From contig CAZOBP010000015.1 in the NCBI GenBank assembly GCA_964577995.1, forward strand, positions 1 through 29,242: 29,242 bases of DNA, written 5' to 3'. Below the pieces are notes generated by a model. That model was not told where the DNA came from. It was given only the letters and a program-made list of their open reading frames with translations, and made no database searches. Made by a program: the position numbers and the translations under genes. The DNA is from JAUVXJ01 sp964577995. Lineage in GTDB: Bacteria > Chloroflexota > Anaerolineae > UBA7937 > B3-Chlor. Shown here one piece after another: positions 7,077 to 14,324 of the stretch. Positions within the stretch are counted from its first letter, which is position 1; the number at the start of each line of letters is the position of its first letter.

Positions 7077-8966
7077 ATGTCTCTGAATCGCAAACTCGGT
7101 ATCGTCGATCTGTCCACGGGAGAGATCGAGATCAAACCCATACCCATCGAGCTCAGGAAGAAGTTCATTGGGGGGCGTGGCCTGGACATGTATCTGCTGT
7201 ACAACCACACCGAGCCAGGCATCGACGCTCTCGGGCCTGATAATGTGGCAATCATCAGCGCAGGGTTGTTGAGCGCGACGCTATCGTCCGCCTCGGCGCG
7301 TACTCATGTGGCTGCCAAGTCGCCCTTGACCGGGGCGGTCGGCAGCACCAACATGGGCGGCTTCTTCGCTCCGGAGATGACCTGGGCAGGATTCCACCAC
7401 TTGATGCTGAAGGGTCAGGCCGAGGAGCCTGTGTACATCTGGGTCAACGACGGAGGGATCGAGATCAGGGATGCGTCGCACCTGTGGGGCCTCAGCACGC
7501 GAGATACTCAGAACACTCTGCAAGAGGAACTGGGTCCTGAGGTGCAGGTACTCTGCATCGGGCCAGCCGGGGAGAACCTGGTCAGATACGCCAACGTGAT
7601 GAACGGTATGAAGAACGCTGGTGGCCGGAGCGGGCTGGGGGCGGTCCTGGGCTCGAAGAAGGTGAAGGCCGTGGTGGCTCGGGGCACCATGGATGTGGAG
7701 ATCAGGTATCCAGAGGAGGCTCTGGAGTACGATTATGAGGTGATGAAGCACATCAGCGGGACCAAGTTCGCCCAGATCATGGGCAAGTATGGCACGATGT
7801 TCATCCAGAGCGTGACCAACTCTACGGGCCTGGTGCGGACTCAGAACTTCCAGTACAACCAACTCCTTGATGCAGAGCCCATCGAGTGCGAGCACATCGA
7901 GGACTACACCTTTGGCACGGTGGGCTGCTTCGGCTGCGTCATCCACTGTCGTCACCGGTACATCGTTGACGGTATCTACGACGAAGGTCCTGAGTACGCG
8001 GCCCAGGGGGCGTTTGGCTGGGAAGTGGGATGCAACGACTTCGAGACGGTGCTGATGGGCAACCATCTGGCCAATCACTGGGGGCTGGACATTCTGGAGA
8101 CAGGCAGTATGATGGCCTGGGCCATGGAACTGTATGAGAAGGGCATCATCACTGACGAGGACACCGACGGACTCAAGCTGGAGTGGGGCAACACGGAGGC
8201 TGTCCTGGAGTTGGTTCGGCAGATCGCCTTCCGGAGGGGGATTGGTGACATCCTGGCGGAGGGACCCAAGCGGGCTGCGGCCAAGATCGGCAAAGACTCT
8301 CTGAAGTACAACATCCACGTGAAAGGGATGAGCAACCTGCACTCGGACGAGAGGCCAACGCCTGCCCTGGCTCTCGGAATCGCCACAGGCACCAGAGGAT
8401 CGGATCACTTGCGCAGCCGGCCGGGCATAGACCTGTACAATCTGCCTGTCCCAGTACTGGAGAAGGTATATAACAACCCTGTCGAGTACAAGGGTACGTA
8501 TAGCTCGGACTACAGAGAGTATGAGGGCAAGGCTTGGCAGGTCTTCTGGCACGAGATGATGTACATGGCCATCGACTGCGCCGGCGTGTGCAAGTACCAC
8601 TGCACTTTCCTCAGCCCGAACCTGATCAATTTCGAGCACATCTCCAAGTTTCTGCACTACAACGCAGGACTTGAGCTGTCACCTCGGGAGGTGTGGGACG
8701 TGGCCGAGAGGTGCTACAATATCGAGAGGATATTCAATCTCAGAGAGGGCTTCGACCGGAAGGACGACATGCTGTCGGACCGGTATTTCGACGAGCCCAC
8801 CAGGCGGGGTCTGGCCATCGTCCGCGGACGCAGCCTGGACCGGGAGAAGTTCAACGGCATGCTTGATGAGTACTACGAGCTGCATGGGTGGGATAAGAAC
8901 GGTGTCCCCAGTCAAGAGACGCTGGAGAGGCTCGGACTGGATCATGAGCCATCCCATCTGATCTAG
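7077..8966 (+). CDS. Aldehyde:ferredoxin oxidoreductase, tungsten-bispterin family
   Basis: AOR-family enzyme of 629 residues, the usual length, oxidising aldehydes to acids with ferredoxin as electron acceptor, or the reverse. The N-terminal domain (about 1-205) carries GGRGLDMYLLY, SARTHVAAKSP and the cofactor-cradling segment NAGGRSGLGAVLGSKK. The first three [4Fe-4S] ligands are C284, C287 and C291 in CFGCVIHC. The fourth is in DCAGVC (C505, or C501), which also gives the DxxGxC pterin-binding motif. The ATG at 7077 has AGAAGGAAG at 7057-7065. A dedicated ferredoxin subunit follows 14 bases later and a MoaD-like gene lies at the end of the same run, which fits the pterin cofactor. The aldehyde is unknown; aryl-acetaldehydes from IOR chemistry are plausible. 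Confidence 0.95.
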   Translation: MSLNRKLGIVDLSTGEIEIKPIPIELRKKFIGGRGLDMYLLYNHTEPGIDALGPDNVAIISAGLLSATLSSASARTHVAAKSPLTGAVGSTNMGGFFAPEMTWAGFHHLMLKGQAEEPVYIWVNDGGIEIRDASHLWGLSTRDTQNTLQEELGPEVQVLCIGPAGENLVRYANVMNGMKNAGGRSGLGAVLGSKKVKAVVARGTMDVEIRYPEEALEYDYEVMKHISGTKFAQIMGKYGTMFIQSVTNSTGLVRTQNFQYNQLLDAEPIECEHIEDYTFGTVGCFGCVIHCRHRYIVDGIYDEGPEYAAQGAFGWEVGCNDFETVLMGNHLANHWGLDILETGSMMAWAMELYEKGIITDEDTDGLKLEWGNTEAVLELVRQIAFRRGIGDILAEGPKRAAAKIGKDSLKYNIHVKGMSNLHSDERPTPALALGIATGTRGSDHLRSRPGIDLYNLPVPVLEKVYNNPVEYKGTYSSDYREYEGKAWQVFWHEMMYMAIDCAGVCKYHCTFLSPNLINFEHISKFLHYNAGLELSPREVWDVAERCYNIERIFNLREGFDRKDDMLSDRYFDEPTRRGLAIVRGRSLDREKFNGMLDEYYELHGWDKNGVPSQETLERLGLDHEPSHLI

Positions 8967-8980
8967 GGGCAATATACGCT

Positions 8981-9496
8981 ATGCAGAAGATGATTCTGGT
9001 TGACCAAGACCAGTGCACCGGTTGTCGACTGTGCGAGATGGTCTGCTCTGTCAAACACGAGGGGGTGAGCAACCCCAGCAGGGCCAGAATTAGTGTCAGA
9101 AAGCGGTTTATGGAAGGCTATCTCATGCCCGTGGTCTGCCAGCAGTGCACGGATGCGCCTTGCATCGCGGTCTGCCCCATGGACGCACTCTCCAGGGATG
9201 AGGTGGTGGGCCTGGTGAGGCTGGACTACGATCTATGTGTGGGCTGCGAGGAGTGCGTGACGGCCTGTCCCTTTGGCGGCATGCGCATCGACACAGTGGC
9301 CAACAGGGTTATCAAGTGCGATCTGTGCGACGGGGACCCACAGTGTGTGAGGTTCTGTTTTCCGGGCGCGCTGGAGTTTGTGGACGCCAATGCTGTGAAT
9401 CTGAGGAAGAAGAGGGTGGCGGCAGCCAAGCTGGCTGAGTTCATGAGCAGAGAGGTTGCCGCCCAGGCTGGCCTGATACCATCGGGAGTGCGGTGA
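8981..9496 (+). CDS. Four-cluster ferredoxin-like electron-transfer subunit of AOR
   Basis: Cytoplasmic iron-sulfur protein of 171 residues with 16 cysteines in four sets: C12/15/18/22, C53/56/61/65, C86/89/92/96 and C113/116/122/126. This is the layout of the HycB/DmsB/AorA-like family that wires molybdenum or tungsten enzymes to redox partners. The block QQCTDAPCIAVCPMDAL is typical. No twin-arginine signal is present. It begins 14 bases after the AOR stop with a weak ribosome binding site and so is probably translated with AOR. It would pass electrons from AOR to the downstream flavin and iron-sulfur module. The C-terminal 30 residues (KKRVAAAKLAEF) form a likely helix. Confidence 0.9.
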   Translation: MQKMILVDQDQCTGCRLCEMVCSVKHEGVSNPSRARISVRKRFMEGYLMPVVCQQCTDAPCIAVCPMDALSRDEVVGLVRLDYDLCVGCEECVTACPFGGMRIDTVANRVIKCDLCDGDPQCVRFCFPGALEFVDANAVNLRKKRVAAAKLAEFMSREVAAQAGLIPSGVR

Positions 9497-9573
9497 GGGC
9501 ATGTTTGGGATCATGTTCCGCCGATAAGGTATGCCCTGCTCTGTTGTGCGGAGCGATTGGTGGAGGAGCGAGG

Positions 9574-9872
9574 TTGAGTGGCCGATCGGTTCTGGTCGTC
9601 GGCGCAGGCGCCTCGCGTATGATCGATGCTCCGGGGGGGCGGACTCTCGTCCGAGCGGGGAATACGCGAACTACTGGGTCCCCTGGTAGAGATGGTTGGA
9701 AGCCATCCTCCCGTGCCTGGCGACTTAGGAGGCAAGGTGGATAGCGTGGGTATGTGCCTCCGAGGGGGCCAAGTTCGCGGACACAGTTAAACAGGTGACG
9801 AAGCAGATCAAGGATCTGGGTCCTAGTCGATCGCAGAGGATCACCCAACCACCGGAGCCAGGAGAGAATTGA
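9574..9872 (+). pseudogene. Remnant of an hdrA-mvhD fusion gene
   Basis: This spacer between two electron-transfer genes still holds both ends of what looks like one gene. At the 5' end GGAGGAG (9562-9568) precedes a TTG at 9574 and a start reading LSGRSVLVVGAGAS, like the FAD/Rossmann opening of HdrA, but similarity stops there. At the 3' end another frame (codons in phase with 9741) reads WVCASEGAKFADTV and then IKDLGPS. This matches what I know of the C-terminus of the MvhD/FlpD family. Its TGA at 9870-9872 overlaps the ATG of the next gene, as expected for a former in-operon neighbour. In the same phase TAG codons stand at 9687 and 9726. An intact fusion would be several times longer. The 5' match is short and weaker than the 3' match. 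Assembly collapse is the alternative. Confidence 0.65.
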
Positions 9873-10831
9873 TGCAGGATAGGCTAAGAGAGACAGTTAG
9901 ACAGATACTTGGCGGCGGGGGGATGGCGTACTTCATCGGGTATGCCGAGGGGGCCGAGCCGCATCGTGTCGTTCCTTGCTTCGTGACCGAGGAGAGCGAG
10001 GTTCAAAACCTGGTGTGGGGTCCTCTCTGCGTCCAGAACCTCAGCAAGTACGTCCTCCGTGGCAGGGACTTGGAGGGCAAGGTAGGCGTTCTGGTAAAGG
10101 GATGTGACGCCAGGGCCATAGTGGAGTTGGTCAAGCAGAACCAGATAAACCGCGAGAAAGTCGTCGTCGTGGGAGTGCCCTGCCAGGGTCAGGCTGACCC
10201 TCGCAAGCTAGGTCGAGTACTAGGTCCTGACCTGGAGCGGGTGAGCCGTGTGGAGGATGCGGGCGATGAGTTCCTGGTCACGGTTGGCGAAGAGTCCCGG
10301 AGGGTGGCCAAAGAGGACGTGCTACTTGACAAGTGCTTCCATTGCCGGCATCCCCTCGCTTTCGAATATGATTTCACTTTGGGAGATGTAGTGCCCTTTG
10401 AGATCGAAGCAGGGGAGCCGGAGTACGCGGCTGTCGAGAGGCTCGAAGGGCTGCCCCTGGAGGAGCGAAGGGCTTTCTGGCAGAAGCAGTTCGGGCGGTG
10501 CATTCGCTGTAATGCGTGCCGCGAGGCCTGCTACGCCTGCTACTGCGAAGAGTGCATTTTCGACCGAAAAGCGCCTCGCTGGCTGGATAGGCCGCCCCTG
10601 TTGCCCGAGAACGAGCTGTATCATCTGATCAGGGCCGTCCATCTGGCTGGCCGGTGTATAGATTGCGGAGAGTGCGAACGAGTGTGTCCCATGAACATCC
10701 CGTTGAGCCGGCTCTACAAGAAGGTTCAGAAGGATGTCGCCGAACTGTTCGACTACGAAGCTGGTATGGAATGCGATTCAGTTCCTCCGCTGGTTAACTT
10801 CGAGTTGGATGACCAGGGTCCGTTCATGTAG
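9872..10831 (+). CDS. FrhB-like iron-sulfur electron-transfer protein (Hdr/Flx-associated)
   Basis: A 319-residue cytoplasmic protein. The N-terminal 150 residues resemble the FrhB/FdhB-type fold, with VKGCDARAIVELVKQNQI and VVVVGVPCQGQADP. Next come C155 and C158 (CFHCRHP). A very cysteine-rich block follows, with C210, C213, C216, C220, C223, C225 and C228, and then a standard half-ferredoxin at C262, C265, C268 and C272 (CIDCGECERVCP). Similar proteins occur next to HdrA and flavin oxidoreductase subunits in anaerobes. The ATG at 9872 is preferred over a TTG at 9869: it has AGGAGA at 9860-9865 and shares TGATG with the broken upstream frame. It probably carries electrons between the ferredoxin/Hdr side and the flavin subunit. 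No symbol is given because family naming is inconsistent. Confidence 0.82.
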   Translation: MQDRLRETVRQILGGGGMAYFIGYAEGAEPHRVVPCFVTEESEVQNLVWGPLCVQNLSKYVLRGRDLEGKVGVLVKGCDARAIVELVKQNQINREKVVVVGVPCQGQADPRKLGRVLGPDLERVSRVEDAGDEFLVTVGEESRRVAKEDVLLDKCFHCRHPLAFEYDFTLGDVVPFEIEAGEPEYAAVERLEGLPLEERRAFWQKQFGRCIRCNACREACYACYCEECIFDRKAPRWLDRPPLLPENELYHLIRAVHLAGRCIDCGECERVCPMNIPLSRLYKKVQKDVAELFDYEAGMECDSVPPLVNFELDDQGPFM

Positions 10832-10837
10832 GGGGGC

Positions 10838-11872
10838 ATGGTGCAAAGGAAGAAGATCAGCAAGTCCGACCTGGGCCGCTGGCTGGACAGCGTAGCAGAG
10901 AAGTACGAGCTTATCGGGCCGACCAAGGATGAAGAGGTGCACCTCTTTGGGCCGGTGAGTTCGGGTGCAGAGATGGATCTGGAGTACTCCAACTCGCTCA
11001 TTCCACCCAAGAGTCTGTTCTTTCCACAAGTGGAGGGCCTATTTGCCTTTCACAAGAGGGGGAAGGAGATCGAGTTGGAGGAGGCGAAGCCTCTGGAGAA
11101 GGACAGGGTCGTGGTAGGGATTCGGAACTGCGACGTGCGCAGTCTGTCTCTTCTGGACAGAGTGTTCCTCGACGATCTCGAAGATAGCTACTATCGCGAG
11201 AGGCGCGACAGGACGGCGCTGATTGCACTGGCTTGCCCGACGCCTCCACGCTCCAGTTGCTTTTGTACCACGTTCGGAATAGATCCTCTGTCGCCGGAGG
11301 GGAGCGACATTCTGTTGATCGATGTCGGGGATCTCTACCTGGTGGACGTGGTGACGGAAAGGGGCCAGGAACTGGTGGCTCTGGGCGAGGGCCTGTTCAC
11401 CACGCTGACGGAGGCCGAGGAGAAGGAGTTGCAGCCGCCGCCGGTGGACATGCCAGCGCTAGACGTTGGTGAACTCAAGGAGAGGCTGGACGCTCTCTGG
11501 GAGGATGGGTACTGGGACAAGCTGAGCTTGCCCTGCCTGGGATGCGGAATCTGTACCTACGTTTGCCCTACTTGTCATTGCTTCGACATCTCGGACGTGG
11601 GATCGACGTCGGCGGGCATTCGCTACCGGTGCTGGGACTCGTGCATGTACGGCGACTTCGCTCTGATGGCCAGCGGCGAGAACGCGCGTCCGAGCAGACG
11701 CGAGAGAATGCGGAACCGGTACTTCCACAAGTTCAGTACCTTTCCTTCGAGGTACGGAACAGGCTATGCCTGTGTTGGGTGTGCTAGGTGTCTGGTGCAT
11801 TGCCCGGGCGGTGTGGAGATCACGGAGGTGATCAAGGACATCTTGGGCAAGGAGGGCGTAAGTGACGGATAA
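10838..11872 (+). CDS. 4Fe-4S dicluster protein, sulfhydrogenase/Flx beta-subunit type
   Basis: Protein of 344 residues resembling the beta subunit of sulfhydrogenase-type and FlxB electron-transfer complexes. The N-terminal 200 residues form the family's alpha/beta domain with VVVGIRNCDVRSL and ALACPTPP, plus C133, C141 and C143. The C-terminal third holds two [4Fe-4S] sets, C233/236/239/243 (CLGCGICTYVC) and C312/315/318/322 (CVGCARCLVHCPGG). It starts 6 bases after the upstream stop and overlaps the next gene by 11 bases. It should relay electrons between the FAD subunit and the other iron-sulfur proteins of the same complex. The start could be ATG 10838 or GTG 10841; the difference is one residue. 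Confidence 0.87.
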   Translation: MVQRKKISKSDLGRWLDSVAEKYELIGPTKDEEVHLFGPVSSGAEMDLEYSNSLIPPKSLFFPQVEGLFAFHKRGKEIELEEAKPLEKDRVVVGIRNCDVRSLSLLDRVFLDDLEDSYYRERRDRTALIALACPTPPRSSCFCTTFGIDPLSPEGSDILLIDVGDLYLVDVVTERGQELVALGEGLFTTLTEAEEKELQPPPVDMPALDVGELKERLDALWEDGYWDKLSLPCLGCGICTYVCPTCHCFDISDVGSTSAGIRYRCWDSCMYGDFALMASGENARPSRRERMRNRYFHKFSTFPSRYGTGYACVGCARCLVHCPGGVEITEVIKDILGKEGVSDG

Positions 11873-12698
11873 CATCTATTTGCCTTCGATTGCCACTGTC
11901 AAAGAGGTGCGTCCGGAGACGCCCGATACCAGTACCTTCGTGGTGACTTTCGACGATCCAGAGGTGAGCGATTCGTTCACCTATCGGCCGGGGCAGTTTG
12001 CAGAGTTGTCTATCTTCGGGGTCGGCGAGTGTCCGATCGGCATCGCGTCATCTCCAACCTGGAAGGACTGTGTCGAGTTCTGTGTCAGGGCGGTGGGCAC
12101 GGTGACCAATGCCATTCACGACCTGGAGGCCGGGGACAAGCTGGGCGTGCGAGGACCTCTGGGCAATGGGTGGCCCACGGGGGAGATCGAAGGCAAGGAC
12201 CTGCTCTTCATCGGCGGCGGTATTGGCTTGCCCCCCTTGCGATCGCTGATCCAGTATGTCCTGGACAACAGGGAGCGCTACGGAGAGGTCCAGATCGTCT
12301 ACGGGGCGCGGAGTCCCCAGGACCTGGTCTACAAGGAGGAGTTGAAGCAGTGGGAAGAGCGCTCCGACGTCGATCTGGCCGTGACGGTCGACGTAGGCGA
12401 CGAGACTTGGGATGGTCCCGTGGGATTTGTGCCGCCCTTCCTGAGAGAGATCAACCCGTCCCCAAAGAACAGAGTAGCCTTCACCTGCGGGCCGCCGATC
12501 ATGATCAGGCTGGTCGTTGAAGCACTGGAGGAGATGGGGTACGCTTACGCCGACATAGTGACGACATTGGAGATGAAGATGAAGTGCGGCGTGGGCAAGT
12601 GCGGTCGCTGCAACATCGGCGACAAGTACATCTGCCGAGACGGCCCCGTGTTCACGTTCGAGGAGTTGAGGAGAATACCGGGGGCCCTCGAGGCCTAG
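11862..12698 (+). CDS. FAD/NAD(P)-binding oxidoreductase, hydrogenase gamma/FlxA type
   Basis: Flavin subunit of 278 residues that would exchange electrons with NAD(P)H. The FAD domain (1-105) has YRPGQFAELSIFG and PIGIASSP. The NAD(P) domain (110-230) has FIGGGIGLPPLRSLI and the CGPP motif that marks ferredoxin-reductase folds. The C-terminus carries a [2Fe-2S] site at C242, C247, C250 and C258 (KCGVGKCGRCN), as in PyrK-like and sulfhydrogenase gamma subunits. The GTG at 11862 lies inside the end of the previous gene with AAGGAGGG at 11849-11856, a strong coupled start. Together with the two upstream genes it forms an NAD(P)H-linked electron input/output module. Confidence 0.92.
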   Translation: MTDNIYLPSIATVKEVRPETPDTSTFVVTFDDPEVSDSFTYRPGQFAELSIFGVGECPIGIASSPTWKDCVEFCVRAVGTVTNAIHDLEAGDKLGVRGPLGNGWPTGEIEGKDLLFIGGGIGLPPLRSLIQYVLDNRERYGEVQIVYGARSPQDLVYKEELKQWEERSDVDLAVTVDVGDETWDGPVGFVPPFLREINPSPKNRVAFTCGPPIMIRLVVEALEEMGYAYADIVTTLEMKMKCGVGKCGRCNIGDKYICRDGPVFTFEELRRIPGALEA

Positions 12699-12715
12699 AT
12701 GAGGGTCTGAACGGA

Positions 12716-13201
12716 ATGCAGGACACTTCTGTCAACGACTTGATGAGGGAGACCCGGGCGATCCTGTGCGTCGAGTGTGGGAAGTGTGCATCCGCTTGCC
12801 CCATGACTGAGATCTTCGAGGACTTCTCCTACGAGGTCTCGCCTCGCGGCATCGTCGAGAAAGCGCTGTTCGGCTTCGATCTGCTGACCGATGTGGGTAT
12901 CTGGTTCTGTCTGACCTGTGATGTCTGTACGGAGTTATGCCCGGCAGGGGTGAGGTTCCGTGACTTCGTTCAGGGTGTGCGCGCTCTGGCCATCGAACAG
13001 GGGGTCACAGAACATGGTCTCTTCTGCGAACGATGCGGCAAGTTCGTGGTCCCCATGCACACGGCGCAGTACGTACTGGAGAGGATGAAGGGTGTGGGCG
13101 ACGCGGTGGAGTATCTACGCCTATGTCCGGACTGCCGGCAGTATGAGTTCACGGCGAAGTTGAAGGACATGCGTCCGGGAAGGAGCAGGGCCAGGGCGTG
13201 A
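12716..13201 (+). CDS. HdrC-like iron-sulfur protein with extra CxxC pairs
   Basis: A 161-residue protein with two [4Fe-4S] sets, C18/21/24/28 (CVECGKCASACP) and C65/68/71/75 (CLTCDVCTELCP), spaced as in heterodisulfide reductase subunit C. The core HdrC fold ends near residue 100. Beyond it lie two further pairs, CERC (C104, C107) and CPDC (C137, C140), which could hold a metal such as zinc. The tail is strongly basic (RPGRSRARA). No HdrB gene is in the window. The ATG at 12716 is 17 bases after the FAD subunit, with GAGGG at 12701-12705. The stop overlaps the start of the moaD-like gene. It is probably a further relay of the AOR/flavin complex. Confidence 0.85.
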   Translation: MQDTSVNDLMRETRAILCVECGKCASACPMTEIFEDFSYEVSPRGIVEKALFGFDLLTDVGIWFCLTCDVCTELCPAGVRFRDFVQGVRALAIEQGVTEHGLFCERCGKFVVPMHTAQYVLERMKGVGDAVEYLRLCPDCRQYEFTAKLKDMRPGRSRARA

Positions 13202-13485
13202 AGGTACAGCTTCGCTTGATGGCGTTGCCGACCCTGGCCAAGGCGCTGGGGGCCAAGAAGATCGAGGTGGAGTTCCCCGGGGATACGGTTGGCAATCTCG
13301 TGGACCACCTCGTGGAGCGGTATGGCCACGCTGCTAGGGAGGCCCTTCTGGACGACGAGGGCCACCTGGACGCCATAATACAGATCCTGGTCAATGAGAA
13401 ACAGTGGGTGGTCCACGATGATCTGGACGTGCCTCTGAACGATGGAGATGGCGTGATATTCATGCTGCTGGTTGTGGGAGGCTGA
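13198..13485 (+). CDS. MoaD/ThiS-family sulfur carrier protein
   Basis: Small beta-grasp protein of 95 residues ending in LLVVGG. The C-terminal Gly-Gly is the site that is adenylated and thiocarboxylated in MoaD, where it donates sulfur to molybdopterin. The GDGVIFMLLVVGG end and the hydrophobic KVQLRLMALPTLAKALG start agree with the family. The GTG start overlaps the HdrC-like stop by four bases (GTGA), so it is translationally coupled. Its place at the end of an operon that encodes a bispterin AOR suggests that it makes the tungsten or molybdenum pterin for AOR. Other MoaD-like proteins serve cysteine or thiamine synthesis, which remains possible; no partner enzyme is nearby. Confidence 0.9.
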   Translation: MKVQLRLMALPTLAKALGAKKIEVEFPGDTVGNLVDHLVERYGHAAREALLDDEGHLDAIIQILVNEKQWVVHDDLDVPLNDGDGVIFMLLVVGG

Positions 13486-13520
13486 CCAGTTTCAGGGACC
13501 TGCAACCAGGATGTAGAATC

Positions 13521-13547
13521 GGACCGCTCTCCCACGGGGCGGTTCTT
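13521..13547 (+). terminator. Terminator of the AOR operon
   Basis: ACCGC at 13523-13527 pairs with GCGGT at 13539-13543. The stem is extended on both sides by wobble and GC pairs, and TTCTTGTG follows. It lies 35 bases after the moaD-like stop and directly before the infC promoter, so it should separate the two transcription units. Confidence 0.6.
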
Positions 13548-13561
13548 GTGTCATGGGGGAT

Positions 13562-13590
13562 TTGACTTGTGGGCGCAAATGTGGTATATT
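13562..13590 (+). promoter_or_regulatory. Sigma70-type promoter of the infC operon
   Basis: TTGACT at 13562-13567 and TATATT at 13585-13590 are separated by exactly 17 bases. TG at 13582-13583 adds an extended -10 element. Transcription would start near 13597, giving an infC leader of about 100 bases. In that leader CCCTG and CAGGG (13624-13642) can pair. This is one of the three best promoters in the window. Confidence 0.85.
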
Positions 13591-13699
13591 AGCGCGTGAG
13601 TAGAGGACGTCAACCACTCATTTCCCTGTTCTTCACCCAGGGCAGCAGGAGGATGTTGATACATAGTTCTTGTCGCGATGCCACAACGAGGTGAAAGAA

Positions 13700-14221
13700 A
13701 TTAGTAAGACTCAAAGGATAAATGAGGCGATTAGGGCCGATGAGGTGCGCCTAATAGGGGAAAAGGGCGAGCAACTGGGCGTATTCCCGGTGAAGGAGGC
13801 CCTCGAGATCGCCAGGGGGCACAACCTGGACCTGGTCGAGGTTGCCCCCCAGGCGGACCCGCCTGTCTGCCGTTTGTTGGACTTCGGGAAGTACAGCTAC
13901 GAGAGAGCACGAAAGGCCCGGGAGGCAAGGAAGTCACATAAGCCCGTAGAGGTCAAGGAGATACGCTTCCGACCCAAGACGGGCGAGCACGATGTGAACT
14001 TCAAGGTCAACCGCATGCGTGGCTTCCTGAAGGAGGGGTTCAAGGTCAAGGTTCGCGTACTGTTTCGGGGACGCGAGATCACTCACCCCGAGATCGCACA
14101 AGAGATGCTGAGCAAGGTCGTGGCCGACGTGAAGGACGTCTGTGTCGTGGAATTGTACCCTCGCATGGAAGGTAGGAGCATGTTCATGGTGCTGGCCCCG
14201 GCTGGCAAGAAGAAGCCGTAG
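13700..14221 (+). CDS. infC: Translation initiation factor IF-3
   Basis: IF-3 binds the 30S subunit, keeps it apart from 50S and checks the start codon. The sequence has the N-domain start RINEAIRADEVRLIGEKGEQLGV, the basic linker and the C-domain with EIRFRPKTGEHDVNFK and PRMEGRSMFMVLAP. No ATG exists at the expected place. The Shine-Dalgarno GAGGTGA at 13688-13694 ends 5 bases before an ATT at 13700, so the gene very probably starts with AUU, giving 173 residues. AUU or similar rare starts are known for infC and let IF-3 repress its own translation. A GTG at 13691 is inside the Shine-Dalgarno and is less likely. rpmI and rplT follow in the standard order. Confidence 0.95.
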   Translation: MSKTQRINEAIRADEVRLIGEKGEQLGVFPVKEALEIARGHNLDLVEVAPQADPPVCRLLDFGKYSYERARKAREARKSHKPVEVKEIRFRPKTGEHDVNFKVNRMRGFLKEGFKVKVRVLFRGREITHPEIAQEMLSKVVADVKDVCVVELYPRMEGRSMFMVLAPAGKKKP

Positions 14222-14258
14222 ACGCAGGGACGTCCGACGGCAGGCGATGGGAGTTCGC

Positions 14259-14279
14259 ACGGGCGCCAAGGGCGCCCGT
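14259..14279 (+). promoter_or_regulatory. Perfect hairpin between infC and rpmI
   Basis: ACGGGCGCC at 14259-14267 and GGCGCCCGT at 14271-14279 form a perfect 9-bp stem with a three-base loop. No T-tract follows. It sits 45 bases before rpmI and may act as an RNA-processing or pausing site, or as part of an L20-type feedback leader. Regulation by L20 is established in other bacteria, not shown here. Confidence 0.5.
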
Positions 14280-14324
14280 CTGTACGCTGTGAGGGGCACA
14301 CCAGGTTAGGTTCGGGAGGGCACG

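Noticed and set aside
6330..7208. A 292-codon open frame on the minus strand
   Set aside because: It covers the end of thiolase 2, the zinc-ribbon gene and the start of AOR in antisense; no recognisable protein.
7281..8657. A 458-codon open frame on the minus strand
   Set aside because: It lies fully opposite the AOR gene and has no family similarity or ribosome binding site; GC-rich third positions make such antisense frames.
9621..9789. A third frame in the hdrA remnant reading RELLGPLVEMVGSHPPV
   Set aside because: It faintly resembles HdrA or MvhD blocks (a GxHP followed by GD), but too few residues agree to claim homology.
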